From contig NZ_CP132932.1 in NCBI RefSeq assembly GCF_040358985.1, forward strand, positions 4,092,001-4,156,000: a stretch of DNA of 64,000 nt. The letters run 5' to 3'. Origin of the DNA: Tunturibacter empetritectus (GTDB lineage Bacteria > Acidobacteriota > Terriglobia > Terriglobales > Acidobacteriaceae). Of the stretch, positions 17,667 through 25,792 are shown piece by piece; positions within the stretch are counted from its first letter, which is position 1; the number at the start of each line of letters is the position of its first letter. The notes below the pieces were generated by a model, which saw only the letters and a program-made list of their open reading frames with translations, ran no database searches and was not told the origin of the DNA. The translations under genes were made by a program, and so were the position numbers.

Positions 17667-18692
17667 ATGCAACTCATCGAACTAGCCGATACTGGACGCA
17701 CCACCACCCGCCTCGGCTTCGGTAGCTCCAGCCTCATGGGCGCCCTTGGCCGCCGCGCCTCCCTCGCCATCCTCGAATCCGCCTTCGACGCAGGCATTCG
17801 CCACTTTGACGTCGCTCCCATGTACGGCTACGGCGAAGCCGAGGGCTGCCTTGGCGAATTCCTCCAGCGCCATCGGGACCAGGTCACCGTCACCACAAAA
17901 TACGGAATACCCCCTGCAAAAAAAAGGCCGCTGATCTCGCTCGCCCGCCGCGTAGCCGGACCCATCTTAAAAGCCGTCCCAAGCGCGAAGCACCGTCTCG
18001 CCCAAGCCGCAAATGCAGCCATGCGAACCACCGAGAAGGCCACCTTCACGCCGCAGCAAGCCAAAGCCTCGCTCGAATGCAGCCTCGCCGCCCTTCGCAC
18101 CGACCGCATAGACCTATGGCTGCTTCACGAGGCAACAGCCGCCGACCTGCGCGATGAAGCCCTCCTAAGCCTTCTCGAAGAAGAGGTGCAGCAAGGAACC
18201 ATAGGCTCCTTCGGCATAGGCAGCAGCGCCGATAAAATCCCTTCCCTCCTCGTCCAGCATCCCGCCTACTGCCGCGCCCTCCAGTACGAGTGGTCCGTCC
18301 TCGACCCAGAAGCAGACCCTGCAGCAAACCCGCTATTTCGACCGGAGCGCAGCGTAGAGGAGAAACCCGCTGTCCTCCCGCCGTCACCCTTCCGCATCCA
18401 TCACCGCGCCCTCACGGAAAACTTCCGCTCTCTGCATCGCACTCTGTCCGTAGATAAACAGCTCTGCCAGCGTTGGTCCGCATCCACGAACATCGACCTC
18501 AGCAACCCCGAACATCTCGCCCACCTCATGCTCAAAGCCGCCCTCGTCATGAATCCCAGGAGCATCATCCTCTTCTCCTCAAAAAATCCCCTCCACATTC
18601 AAGCCAACGCGAAGACAGCCGAAGACCGCACCCTCGAAGCCCCCGCAAGAGAACTCCATCGCCTCGCACAAACCGAACGCAACCGGCTATAG
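17667..18692 (+). CDS. Aldo/keto reductase
   Basis: The product has 341 residues and a TIM-barrel oxidoreductase signature. The tetrad residues are visible: Asp and Tyr in HFDVAPMYGYGEAE, Lys in VTVTTKYGI, and His in IDLWLLHEA. It starts with RLGFGSSSLMGALGR, close to the Gly-rich start of the family. It probably reduces a sugar or carbonyl with NADPH. It lies 83 bp after the VWFA gene and may share a transcript with the glycosyltransferase/GMC genes. Its C-terminus is somewhat divergent and lacks an obvious NADPH-binding GASS-type motif, so cofactor use is less certain. Confidence 0.83.
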   Translation: MQLIELADTGRTTTRLGFGSSSLMGALGRRASLAILESAFDAGIRHFDVAPMYGYGEAEGCLGEFLQRHRDQVTVTTKYGIPPAKKRPLISLARRVAGPILKAVPSAKHRLAQAANAAMRTTEKATFTPQQAKASLECSLAALRTDRIDLWLLHEATAADLRDEALLSLLEEEVQQGTIGSFGIGSSADKIPSLLVQHPAYCRALQYEWSVLDPEADPAANPLFRPERSVEEKPAVLPPSPFRIHHRALTENFRSLHRTLSVDKQLCQRWSASTNIDLSNPEHLAHLMLKAALVMNPRSIILFSSKNPLHIQANAKTAEDRTLEAPARELHRLAQTERNRL

Positions 18693-18867
18693 CCACCATC
18701 TGCAGGACAAACAGGCCCAGCAGGTGCAAGCTGGATGCCGCTTCAAAAAGGATCGCCCCTCCCCCCAACCCCCAGGCATCAAGATGAGTTAGCCTGATAA
18801 AGGCGAGCCTATAGGTTCCTCAAAACAGCACAAACTTCCACCACACTAGTCCACACAAGGATCAGTA

Positions 18868-20118
18868 ATGAGCCCCTGGCGCACCTGGAGAACCCGACTC
18901 ATTCTCATCTTTGCCGTGCTCGGCCCCGGCTTTATCACAGCCAACGTAGACAACGACGCCGGCGGCATCCTCACCTACTCCGCAGCAGGCGCGCAGTTCG
19001 GCTATACGCTTCTCTGGACGATGATCCCCATCACCCTCGCCCTCATCGTCGTGCAGGAGATGTGCGCCCGCATGGGAGTCGTCACCGGCAAAGGCCTCAG
19101 CGACCTCATCCGCGAAGAGTTCGGCCTCCGCATCACCTTCGTCATCATGATCCTGCTCATCGTGGTGAACTTCACCAACGTCATCACCGAGTTCTCCGGC
19201 ATCGCCGGCAGCATGCAGCTCTTCCACATCTCCAAATACGCCAGCGTCCCCGTCTGCGCCTTTATCGTCTGGATCCTGGTCGTCAAAGGCGACTACAAGA
19301 GCGTCGAAAAAATCTTCCTCATCGCCAGTGTCTTCTACATCGCCTACATCATCACCGGAGTCCTCAGCGGCCCGGACTGGCACCTGGCCCTCGTCGAAAC
19401 CGTCAAGCTGCCCCCGCGCAACGTCTGGTCTGATAAAGACTACGTCTACACTACCGTCGCCGTCATCGGCACCACCATCACCCCCTGGATGCAGTTCTAC
19501 CTGCAATCCTCTATCGTCGAAAAAGGGGTCAGCGTTCGCCAGTACAAAACCTCACGGCTGGACGTCATCGTAGGCTCCATCTTCACCGACATCGTCGCCT
19601 GGTTCATCGTCGTCGCCTGCGCCGCAACCCTCTACACCCACGGCATCCGCCACATCGCCGACCCCTCAGACGCCGCCGGAGCCATGAAACCCCTAGCCGG
19701 TCAGTACGCGTTCATCCTCTTCGCAGCCGGCCTCTTCAATGCGTCCCTCTTCGCTGCCTCCATCCTGCCCCTCTCGACCGCCTACACCGTCTGCGAAGGT
19801 CTCGGCTTCGAGAGTGGTCTGGACAAGAGCTTCACTGAAGCGAAGTTCTTCTACTGGCTCTACAGCGTGCTGCTCTTCGCTGGCGCCGCCATCGTCCTGA
19901 TCCCAAACTTCCCGCTGGTCAAATTCAGCATCCTCTCCCAGGTGCTCAACGGCGTTCTCTTGCCCCTCGTTCTAGTCTTCATGCTCAATCTCATCAACAA
20001 GCACGACCTCATGGGCAAATACACCAACAAGCGCTGGTTCAACATCATCGCGTGGACGACCGTCATCATCGTCACCTCGCTCTCACTCATTCTCGTGTGG
20101 AATACCCTCCACGGCTAG
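18868..20118 (+). CDS. Nramp-superfamily divalent metal transporter, divergent (NRMT-like) clade
   Basis: The product has 416 residues and about eleven membrane helices. It carries the Nramp scaffold (LIFAVLGPGFITAN at the start of TM1, TGKGLSDLIREEFG, SVEKIFLIASVFYIAYI). The metal site differs from classical Nramp: TM1 reads VDNDAGG (Asp28, Asn29, Asp30) in place of DPGN, and TM6 reads TTITPWMQF (residues 202-210) in place of the MPH motif. Such remodelled sites occur in Nramp-related Mg2+/Mn2+ transporters, so Mg2+ or Mn2+ uptake is more likely than selective Fe/Mn uptake; this is inferred. A hairpin repeat follows 55 bp after the stop. Confidence 0.87.
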   Translation: MSPWRTWRTRLILIFAVLGPGFITANVDNDAGGILTYSAAGAQFGYTLLWTMIPITLALIVVQEMCARMGVVTGKGLSDLIREEFGLRITFVIMILLIVVNFTNVITEFSGIAGSMQLFHISKYASVPVCAFIVWILVVKGDYKSVEKIFLIASVFYIAYIITGVLSGPDWHLALVETVKLPPRNVWSDKDYVYTTVAVIGTTITPWMQFYLQSSIVEKGVSVRQYKTSRLDVIVGSIFTDIVAWFIVVACAATLYTHGIRHIADPSDAAGAMKPLAGQYAFILFAAGLFNASLFAASILPLSTAYTVCEGLGFESGLDKSFTEAKFFYWLYSVLLFAGAAIVLIPNFPLVKFSILSQVLNGVLLPLVLVFMLNLINKHDLMGKYTNKRWFNIIAWTTVIIVTSLSLILVWNTLHG

Positions 20119-20156
20119 GACGCTGGTTTTGTTTTTCTTATCCAGCCCTGAAACTA

Positions 20157-20200
20157 CATCATCTCGACTGGAGGCGGCGCTTTGCCGCCCCGCATTTTGC
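20157..20200. repeat. Dispersed intergenic repeat with GC hairpin, convergent gap
   Basis: The segment is a variant of the TCAT...CCCCGCATTTTG family seen at 44165 and 54301. It holds a 6-bp perfect stem (GGCGGC/GCCGCC at 20173-20189) and ends CCGCATTTTGC. It lies between the convergent Nramp and Nudix genes and could end transcription from either side. Confidence 0.55.
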
Positions 20201-20275
20201 TTTTGCTCTTGGCTCTGGTGTTGCTTGTTCTCGTAGTATCTCTTCCGCGTTGGACACCAATTGAGAACTGACCAC

Positions 20276-20749
20276 CTATAACAACTTCCCCTCAGACAGA
20301 TCTCGAATCAACCCAAGGTCAGCGGCCAGAAAGTCATATCCCGGCAGCTCCGTCAAAGGCGTCCAGCGCATGTCATTGAAGATTCGATTCTCCAGTGCGC
20401 CATCAAACTCCCGCACCACAAAGAATTGAAGGTCGATCGCTCCGCCATTGCGATACTTATGCCTCACCCGCGCCACCCGCCGGCCAATGATAGCCGTAAT
20501 CCCCAACTCCTCATTCAACTCTCGAGCCAAGGCGTCCTCCGACGTCTCACCGGCTTCGATCTTCCCTCCGGGAAACTCCCACTTCAAACTCATCGGCTGG
20601 TCCGGCTTGCGTTGGCAGATCAGCACCTCCAGCCCTCGCCCACCTTCACCCGCATCCCCTCGTAAAATCAACGCCGCCACCACCAAGCGGAGTGGTTTTT
20701 GCACTGCGGCCTCAACATGCTCCTCGAGTTTGCGAATCGGCTCTCTCAC
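20276..20749 (-). CDS. Nudix hydrolase, MutT-like
   Basis: The product has 157 residues. It has a complete Nudix box, beginning GGKIEAGETSEDALAR and ending ELNEELGI, with the catalytic Glu residues in place. A WEFPGGK segment before it is typical of MutT/8-oxo-dGTP diphosphatase relatives. It probably hydrolyses oxidised or unusual nucleoside diphosphates. It lies 52 bp downstream of the HAD gene and in the same direction, so they may be cotranscribed. Confidence 0.9.
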   Translation of the reverse strand: MREPIRKLEEHVEAAVQKPLRLVVAALILRGDAGEGGRGLEVLICQRKPDQPMSLKWEFPGGKIEAGETSEDALARELNEELGITAIIGRRVARVRHKYRNGGAIDLQFFVVREFDGALENRIFNDMRWTPLTELPGYDFLAADLGLIRDLSEGKLL

Positions 20750-20801
20750 CTGACTACAGATTAGACGATATCCGCAGCTTAAAAGCTTCTATTCACCTTA
20801 C

Positions 20802-21524
20802 TTAGGCCGGTCGAACCGTCGCCGGATAGTAAACCGGCCAGCTCTCCTGCGCGCTCCGCTCCACCAAAGCCGCACTCGGATTCACCGGAAATGCCCGCTT
20901 CGCAATCGCCAGCATCGCCGCGTCATGGACCGAGTTCCCAAACACAGCATCCGGCACCGTTACCCCGGCCCGCTTCAGCGACGCAACCTTCCCCTCATCC
21001 GTGGGGACATCGAGAATCACGTCGGTTACCACGCCGTCCTTAACCTGTACCCGCGCCGCCAGCACCCGTTCCGCCGGAATCCCGAACCGCTTGACCCCCT
21101 CTTCAATCACCCAGTTATTGGTCGAACTGACCGCCCAGATCTCCACACCCTTCGCACAAAGTTCACCAACCAGCTCCTTCATCTCAGGAAAGATATTCGT
21201 CTCAATCTGACTGGCAAAGAAGTTCTTCGCCGCACGCTGCATTTCGTCCTCGCGCAGGCGCTGGTACATCTGCACCATCTCCCCGCAGATGGCCACCTCA
21301 GACACCTCACCCTTCAGGTATCCGCGGTATCGCGAGTCGATCCAGTCGGTCATCTCACGCGAGACCAGCCCCGTCTCGATCGTCCACTTCATAAACGAAG
21401 ACCCGGCATCCCCCGACCACAGGGTCCCGTCGCAATCAAAGACCGCAACCGCAGGGGAGAGCGAAGCAACAGCCGAATGAAACTCCGAGGTACTCAGGCG
21501 ACTCACTGAAACAACATGGCTCAC
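20802..21524 (-). CDS. HAD-superfamily phosphatase (HAD-IB, SerB-like)
   Basis: The product has 240 residues. Motif I is AVFDCDGTLWSGDAG (near residue 30), with the nucleophile Asp and acid/base Asp two apart. Motif II is VWAVSSTNNWVIEEG and motif III/IV lies in AVFGNSVHDAAMLAIA. The helical cap after motif I fits the IB class, which includes phosphoserine phosphatase and lipid-phosphate phosphatases. The substrate is not defined. It has no signal peptide. Confidence 0.87.
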   Translation of the reverse strand: MSHVVSVSRLSTSEFHSAVASLSPAVAVFDCDGTLWSGDAGSSFMKWTIETGLVSREMTDWIDSRYRGYLKGEVSEVAICGEMVQMYQRLREDEMQRAAKNFFASQIETNIFPEMKELVGELCAKGVEIWAVSSTNNWVIEEGVKRFGIPAERVLAARVQVKDGVVTDVILDVPTDEGKVASLKRAGVTVPDAVFGNSVHDAAMLAIAKRAFPVNPSAALVERSAQESWPVYYPATVRPA

Positions 21525-21712
21525 AATCTATCTCTACTTTTCTGCGCATCTCGCATGCGCGTTCAACGACAAATTCGACTTGAAGATTGTCATGATTTTA
21601 CTACCGGTTTTCCGCCAACGACTCCGCAAACACCCGTCAAATCCCGCCAAGACAGCCTTCCCATACCCGGTCCCTCAAAAATTAATCGAGTATTGATCCG
21701 CAGCTTTTTTTG

Positions 21713-22348
21713 CTAGATCGGAGGCAACCCCTCCACCACACTCACTCCATCGGGTGGAACAAACGCAAAGTCCGCATCCTTGACTGGAACATTCTCCTGC
21801 ATCCCGGTGAATGCGAACTCCGTTACCGCCCCGTCCACCTCTTCCAGCTTCATCCGCTCAATCGCCCCCGTCGCAGTCACCCACAGAGACAGCAGCTTCA
21901 CCCTCTGCGCCATTCCCTTCGGCACACCCGAAATCCGGAACCCACTCCCGTCCGCAACCACGGTTAAGCTATCGAGTTCTTTCTTCAACTGCGTATGCCC
22001 CAGCAGAAACCGCAGCGGCGACCGCAGATCATCCAACTGCCTCGCCGGCACCCGCGTAGCCTGCGCATCGCCCGGTGTGTAGAACCACGCAAACTTCCCA
22101 TCCAGCACAAACACCTTGCCCACCGGCGCAGCGTAGCTCCACAGCATCCGCCCTGGCTTCTTCAGCAGCAGCGTGCCCTCTTCCGTGCGATTCATCCCCA
22201 TCCCCGCGTAGCTCTCCGTGTAATGAGCGCGCAGGGAACTGAGATGGTTGTAGTGGTCATCTACCTTACGCACCAACGCGTCGTTCTCCTGCGCAACCAG
22301 CAGCGGAGCGCAGCAAAACGACGCGAACAGCAAAGCCTTAACCAGCAT
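21713..22348 (-). CDS. LolA-like outer-membrane lipoprotein carrier
   Basis: The product has 211 residues. It has a signal peptide (KALLFASFCCAPLLVA) and the LolA fold: LRAHYTESYAGMGMNRTEEG, GTLLLKKPGRMLWSYAAPVG, FVLDGKFAWFYTPGD. LolA ferries lipoproteins across the periplasm from LolCDE to LolB, supporting a diderm cell. The ATG overlaps the last base of the upstream pilin-like stop (TAATG), implying coupled translation. A 188-bp stretch follows without a clear terminator before the HAD gene. Confidence 0.88.
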   Translation of the reverse strand: MLVKALLFASFCCAPLLVAQENDALVRKVDDHYNHLSSLRAHYTESYAGMGMNRTEEGTLLLKKPGRMLWSYAAPVGKVFVLDGKFAWFYTPGDAQATRVPARQLDDLRSPLRFLLGHTQLKKELDSLTVVADGSGFRISGVPKGMAQRVKLLSLWVTATGAIERMKLEEVDGAVTEFAFTGMQENVPVKDADFAFVPPDGVSVVEGLPPI

Positions 22349-22875
22349 TACTGAATGGGCTGTGTGCAGTTGGTTCCACCCGCCGGGTCATAGCGGATCG
22401 TATTGTTCTCATCCGTGCAAAAGCCGCGGTCCCCGGTCTTTCCAATCGAGTTCGGAACCGCCGTGATCTCAAACGAGGTATACATATCCTGATTGTTCAC
22501 CGTCACTTTAGTGCAGTTGGTGATGGCGAATGTATACCCGGCCTTCTGTCCACTCGCCAGATCCGGAGTAATCAGCTGTGCCGCCTGCGCGGTCGGCGCA
22601 CCCGACTTCGGATCACCACCCAGCGTCGGCAGCGAACACGAAAATCCATTCGCCGGATAAGCCGAGTTGTACTGCAGTTCTGCTTGCCCGATCGTCCTCA
22701 AAGACTGCACTGCCGACGTCTCCTGCGCCTGCTTCCTCAGCTTCAACAGCTGCGGCACTGCAAGCGTCATCAAAATCAACATCACCGACATTACGATCAA
22801 CAGTTCGATCAGCGTAAATCCATCTTCGTTTGGTCGTACCTGCAGCCCTGCGCGCAACCGGTCCCGTACATTCAT
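22348..22875 (-). CDS. Type IV pilin-like / pseudopilin protein
   Basis: The product has 175 residues from the ATG at 22875 (MNVRDRLRAGLQVRPNEDG). The prepilin peptidase site is DG|FTLIELLIVMSVMLILM, with the required Gly before the cut and Glu at +5. The N-terminal helix is followed by a globular domain with paired Cys residues near residue 95 and in the C-terminal half. It could be a minor pilin or a type II secretion pseudopilin. A longer frame to 22920 lacks a ribosome binding site. It lies directly before lolA. Confidence 0.87.
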   Translation of the reverse strand: MNVRDRLRAGLQVRPNEDGFTLIELLIVMSVMLILMTLAVPQLLKLRKQAQETSAVQSLRTIGQAELQYNSAYPANGFSCSLPTLGGDPKSGAPTAQAAQLITPDLASGQKAGYTFAITNCTKVTVNNQDMYTSFEITAVPNSIGKTGDRGFCTDENNTIRYDPAGGTNCTQPIQ

Positions 22876-22939
22876 TGTCTTATCAATCCTCGGCAATTCT
22901 GTATCTCTACCACCGAACAAACTCTATCAGCAGAAGGAC

Positions 22940-24256
22940 CTAGCAGGCCAAATCTTCCCGCTCAATCTTCATCCCGCCAAGATTTCCAAGCAGCGTCAAC
23001 GCCATCGTCTCCGGCTTGAACAACTCCTGCGCCAGCTCCTGCACATCGGCCGTCGATACCGCTTCGATCTCGTGCATAATCTCATCCACGCCGGAAAATC
23101 GTCCAAAGTACATCTGCTGCCGCGCCAGATTCGCCATCCTGCTGCCCGAGCTCTCCAGCCCAATCACCATATTGCTCTTCAGCTGATCCTTGGCCCGCTT
23201 CAACTCCACCTCGCTGACCGTCTCTTCCTTGAGACGCCGCAACTCCTGCAGGGTAAGCCGCAACACCTCCTGCGTCTTGTCCACCGAGGTCCCCGCGTAT
23301 ACGCACAGCGAGCCCGTATCCCGGAACGGGTTCATCTCCGAGTAGATCGAGTAAGCCAACCCCCGGTCCTCGCGAATCGTTTGGAACAGCCGCGAGCTCA
23401 TCCCGCCGCCCAGCATCGTATTCATCAGATACACCACGTACCGCCGCGAATCGTTCACGGGAGGCGCCGGCATCCCCAAACAAAGCTGCACCTGCTCCAG
23501 CGACTTCTTCCGCTTCAGCGTAATGTGCGGCGTAGCCCTCGGTGCCGCCACTTTCTCCGGAACGCCGGCCCCACTAGCCGCCAGCGAGCCGAACTCCCGT
23601 TCCACCTGGGCCACAAACGCATCATGCTCCAGGTTTCCCGCAGCCGAAAAGACCATATTGCGCGGCGCAAACTGCCCCGCATAAAAGTTCAGCAGCGTCT
23701 GTTGATCAAAGCCTGAGACCGTCTTCGCTGTCCCCAGAATCGGCCTTCCCAGCGCATCGCCCTTCCAGAAGTTCTGCGTCCACACCTCGTGCACCAGATA
23801 GTCGGGGTTATCTTCGTCCATCTTGATCTCTTCCAGAATTACGCCCTTCTCGCGCTCCACATCCTCAGGCGCAAACGTCGGGTGCAGCACCAGGTCCGAC
23901 AGCACATCCAGCGCAGGAGCCACATTCTCATCCAGCACCTTGATGTTGAAGCAGACCGTCTCCTTCCCCGTAAACGCGTCCAGATTTCCCCCGATCGTAT
24001 CCACCTCCCGGGCAATCTGCTGCGCCGACCGCGAGGTCGTACCCTTGAACACCATATGCTCCACGAAGTGCGAGATCCCGTTGACCTCCTTCGTTTCGTC
24101 CCGCGAGCCAGAGCCCACCCAGGCCCCCATCGAGACACTTCTTACATGCGGCATGCTCTCGGTCAGCACCAATAGACCATTCGACAACACCGTCTTCCTG
24201 ATGTTGCGAGTGGCACTCTTCGTAATTGCGGCGTCATCTACTAGCGTTACAGACAT
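22940..24256 (-). CDS. M16 family zinc metallopeptidase
   Basis: The product has 438 residues. It has the inverted zinc motif HFVEH (His63, Glu66, His67) and a third ligand Glu in REKGVILEEIKMDED, so it looks catalytically active. The second half (SRLFQTIREDRGLAYSIYS, RAKDQLKSNMVIGLESS) is the M16 C-terminal domain. It resembles mitochondrial-processing-peptidase-like bacterial enzymes. No signal peptide is seen. It lies 64 bp upstream of the pilin-like gene and probably begins the leftward operon. Confidence 0.93.
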   Translation of the reverse strand: MSVTLVDDAAITKSATRNIRKTVLSNGLLVLTESMPHVRSVSMGAWVGSGSRDETKEVNGISHFVEHMVFKGTTSRSAQQIAREVDTIGGNLDAFTGKETVCFNIKVLDENVAPALDVLSDLVLHPTFAPEDVEREKGVILEEIKMDEDNPDYLVHEVWTQNFWKGDALGRPILGTAKTVSGFDQQTLLNFYAGQFAPRNMVFSAAGNLEHDAFVAQVEREFGSLAASGAGVPEKVAAPRATPHITLKRKKSLEQVQLCLGMPAPPVNDSRRYVVYLMNTMLGGGMSSRLFQTIREDRGLAYSIYSEMNPFRDTGSLCVYAGTSVDKTQEVLRLTLQELRRLKEETVSEVELKRAKDQLKSNMVIGLESSGSRMANLARQQMYFGRFSGVDEIMHEIEAVSTADVQELAQELFKPETMALTLLGNLGGMKIEREDLAC

Positions 24257-24402
24257 GAGACTCCTTCAGACTCCATTGTTTCACAGCGCCACCTGCGCCA
24301 TCTTTTGTATCTATCGGAGTAGACTTATATGATGCTCGGGCCTGTCACCACGCTTCTAGACGGCTGTGGGCGGAAAAGCACAAAACATACAAGTGCCTAT
24401 AA

Positions 24403-25575
24403 ATGAATGATTTAAAAGTTTTTTTTGATCCGAGGGTTGATGCAAAACCGCTCTTCGGCGCCTCTTTCCAGGAACTGACCGGTCTGATGGAAAACCTCGC
24501 TCAGCCCGCCTACCGGGCGCGTCAGCTCTACGACGCTCTGTATGGCCAGCGCACCTCCTCGCTCGACCAGATCACCACCCTCCCCACCACCCTCCGAGCC
24601 ACGCTCCATACCGCAGGCTACATCGTCGGCCTGCCAGAGCTTCTCCAGACCGCACGCTCTATCGACGGCACCGAGCGCTACCTCGTCTGTATGGCCGATG
24701 GCGAGACCGTCGAGACCGTCTGGATGCCAGGAGGCGACGGAGGCGAGCGCGGCGACGGAACCCAGGCTGCCGAGGAGGAGGAGCACCCCACCCACGATGA
24801 CGAGGACTACAAGCGCGCCACCATCTGTATCTCCAGCCAGGTAGGCTGCGCCGTCAACTGCCAGTTCTGCCTCACCGCCAAGCTGGGCATCCGTCGCAAC
24901 CTCACCCCAGGCGAGATAGCCGGTCAGGTAGCCGCCGTCCTCAACCGCCACAAGGTTGAAGTCGGCCGCGACCGCATCAATCTGGTCTTCATGGGCATGG
25001 GCGAACCCTTCCTCAACTACTCCAGCTTTATGGACGCCGTCCGCCTCCTCGCCGGCCCCATGAGCATCCCCGAATCCCGCATGACTGTCAGCACCTCCGG
25101 CATCCTCCCCGGCATAGAACAGTTCGCCGGCGAGACCATCCGTCCCAAGCTGGCCGTCAGCCTCAACGCCTCCAACGACGTCGTCCGCGAGTCCATCATG
25201 CCCATTACCCGCAAATGGAACATCGCCGCCCTCCTCGAGGCCATCTCCGCCGTTCCACTACGACCCCGCGAGCGCGTCACCTTCGAGTATGTCCTCCTGG
25301 GAGGCATCAACGACCGGCGCGAGCACGCCGACGAACTCATCGCCCTCCTGAAAAATCTTAGAGCCAAAATCAACCTCATCGTCTGGAATTCGGGCCCCGA
25401 TATGCCCTTCCACGAACCCACCCCGCAAGATGTGGGCATCTTTCAAAGGCGACTCCGCGACGCAGGCATCCCTGCCTTCATCCGTAAGCCCCGCGGCCGC
25501 GACATTTACGCCGCCTGCGGCCAGCTAAAACGCACCCTCGAGCAGCCACCCCTCGTCGAGATCGCCACCCTCTAA
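24403..25575 (+). CDS. rlmN: 23S rRNA (adenine2503-C2)-methyltransferase RlmN
   Basis: The product has 390 residues and is a radical-SAM enzyme that methylates A2503 of 23S rRNA and A37 of some tRNAs. The 4Fe-4S cysteines are Cys149, Cys153 and Cys156 in QVGCAVNCQFCLTAKLG. NLVFMGMGEPFLNY and the C-terminal RKPRGRDIYAACGQL carrying the methyl-bearing Cys are conserved. The protein is a little long because residues about 108-135 form a Gly- then Glu/Asp-rich insertion (GGDGGERGDG, EEEEHPTHDDEDY) just before the cluster. The gene diverges from the M16 gene. Confidence 0.96.
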   Translation: MNDLKVFFDPRVDAKPLFGASFQELTGLMENLAQPAYRARQLYDALYGQRTSSLDQITTLPTTLRATLHTAGYIVGLPELLQTARSIDGTERYLVCMADGETVETVWMPGGDGGERGDGTQAAEEEEHPTHDDEDYKRATICISSQVGCAVNCQFCLTAKLGIRRNLTPGEIAGQVAAVLNRHKVEVGRDRINLVFMGMGEPFLNYSSFMDAVRLLAGPMSIPESRMTVSTSGILPGIEQFAGETIRPKLAVSLNASNDVVRESIMPITRKWNIAALLEAISAVPLRPRERVTFEYVLLGGINDRREHADELIALLKNLRAKINLIVWNSGPDMPFHEPTPQDVGIFQRRLRDAGIPAFIRKPRGRDIYAACGQLKRTLEQPPLVEIATL

Positions 25576-25582
25576 AAAAGCT

Positions 25583-25750
25583 GTCCTGCCGAACAGGCCT
25601 CCTGCGCGGAGGACAGACGTTCGCACGCCTTTTTAGAGCTTCGCGTAGTCCTGAATGATGGTGATTCACGACCATCGGGAGCGCCCGGCGAAAGCGGTAT
25701 ACAGGTCACGAAGTGACCGCCCCACGCGCAGTTGGCCCGTCCGGCAGGAC
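25583..25750. repeat. Intergenic element with inverted ends, copy A
   Basis: A 168-bp element fills the gap between the convergent rlmN and yvcK-like genes. The left end (GTCCTGCCGAACAGGCCTCC at 25583-25602, then TGCGCGGAG) and right end (CCACGCGCAG, then GGCCCGTCCGGCAGGAC to 25750) are imperfect inverted repeats. The core contains CGCACGCCTTTTTAGAGC (from 25622) and a perfect hairpin GGTCAC-gaa-GTGACC at 25704-25718. It shares its ends with copy B and its core with copies B and C. It has no coding frame of note. Confidence 0.8.
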
Positions 25751-25792
25751 ATAGCCTTTAGAAAAAACCCTTATCTTCGAAGACTTTGCATA

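Noticed and set aside
22667..23716. 349-residue plus-strand frame across the M16 protease and pilin-like genes
   Set aside because: It crosses two real minus-strand genes and their intergenic gap; the translation is His/Arg/Gln-rich.
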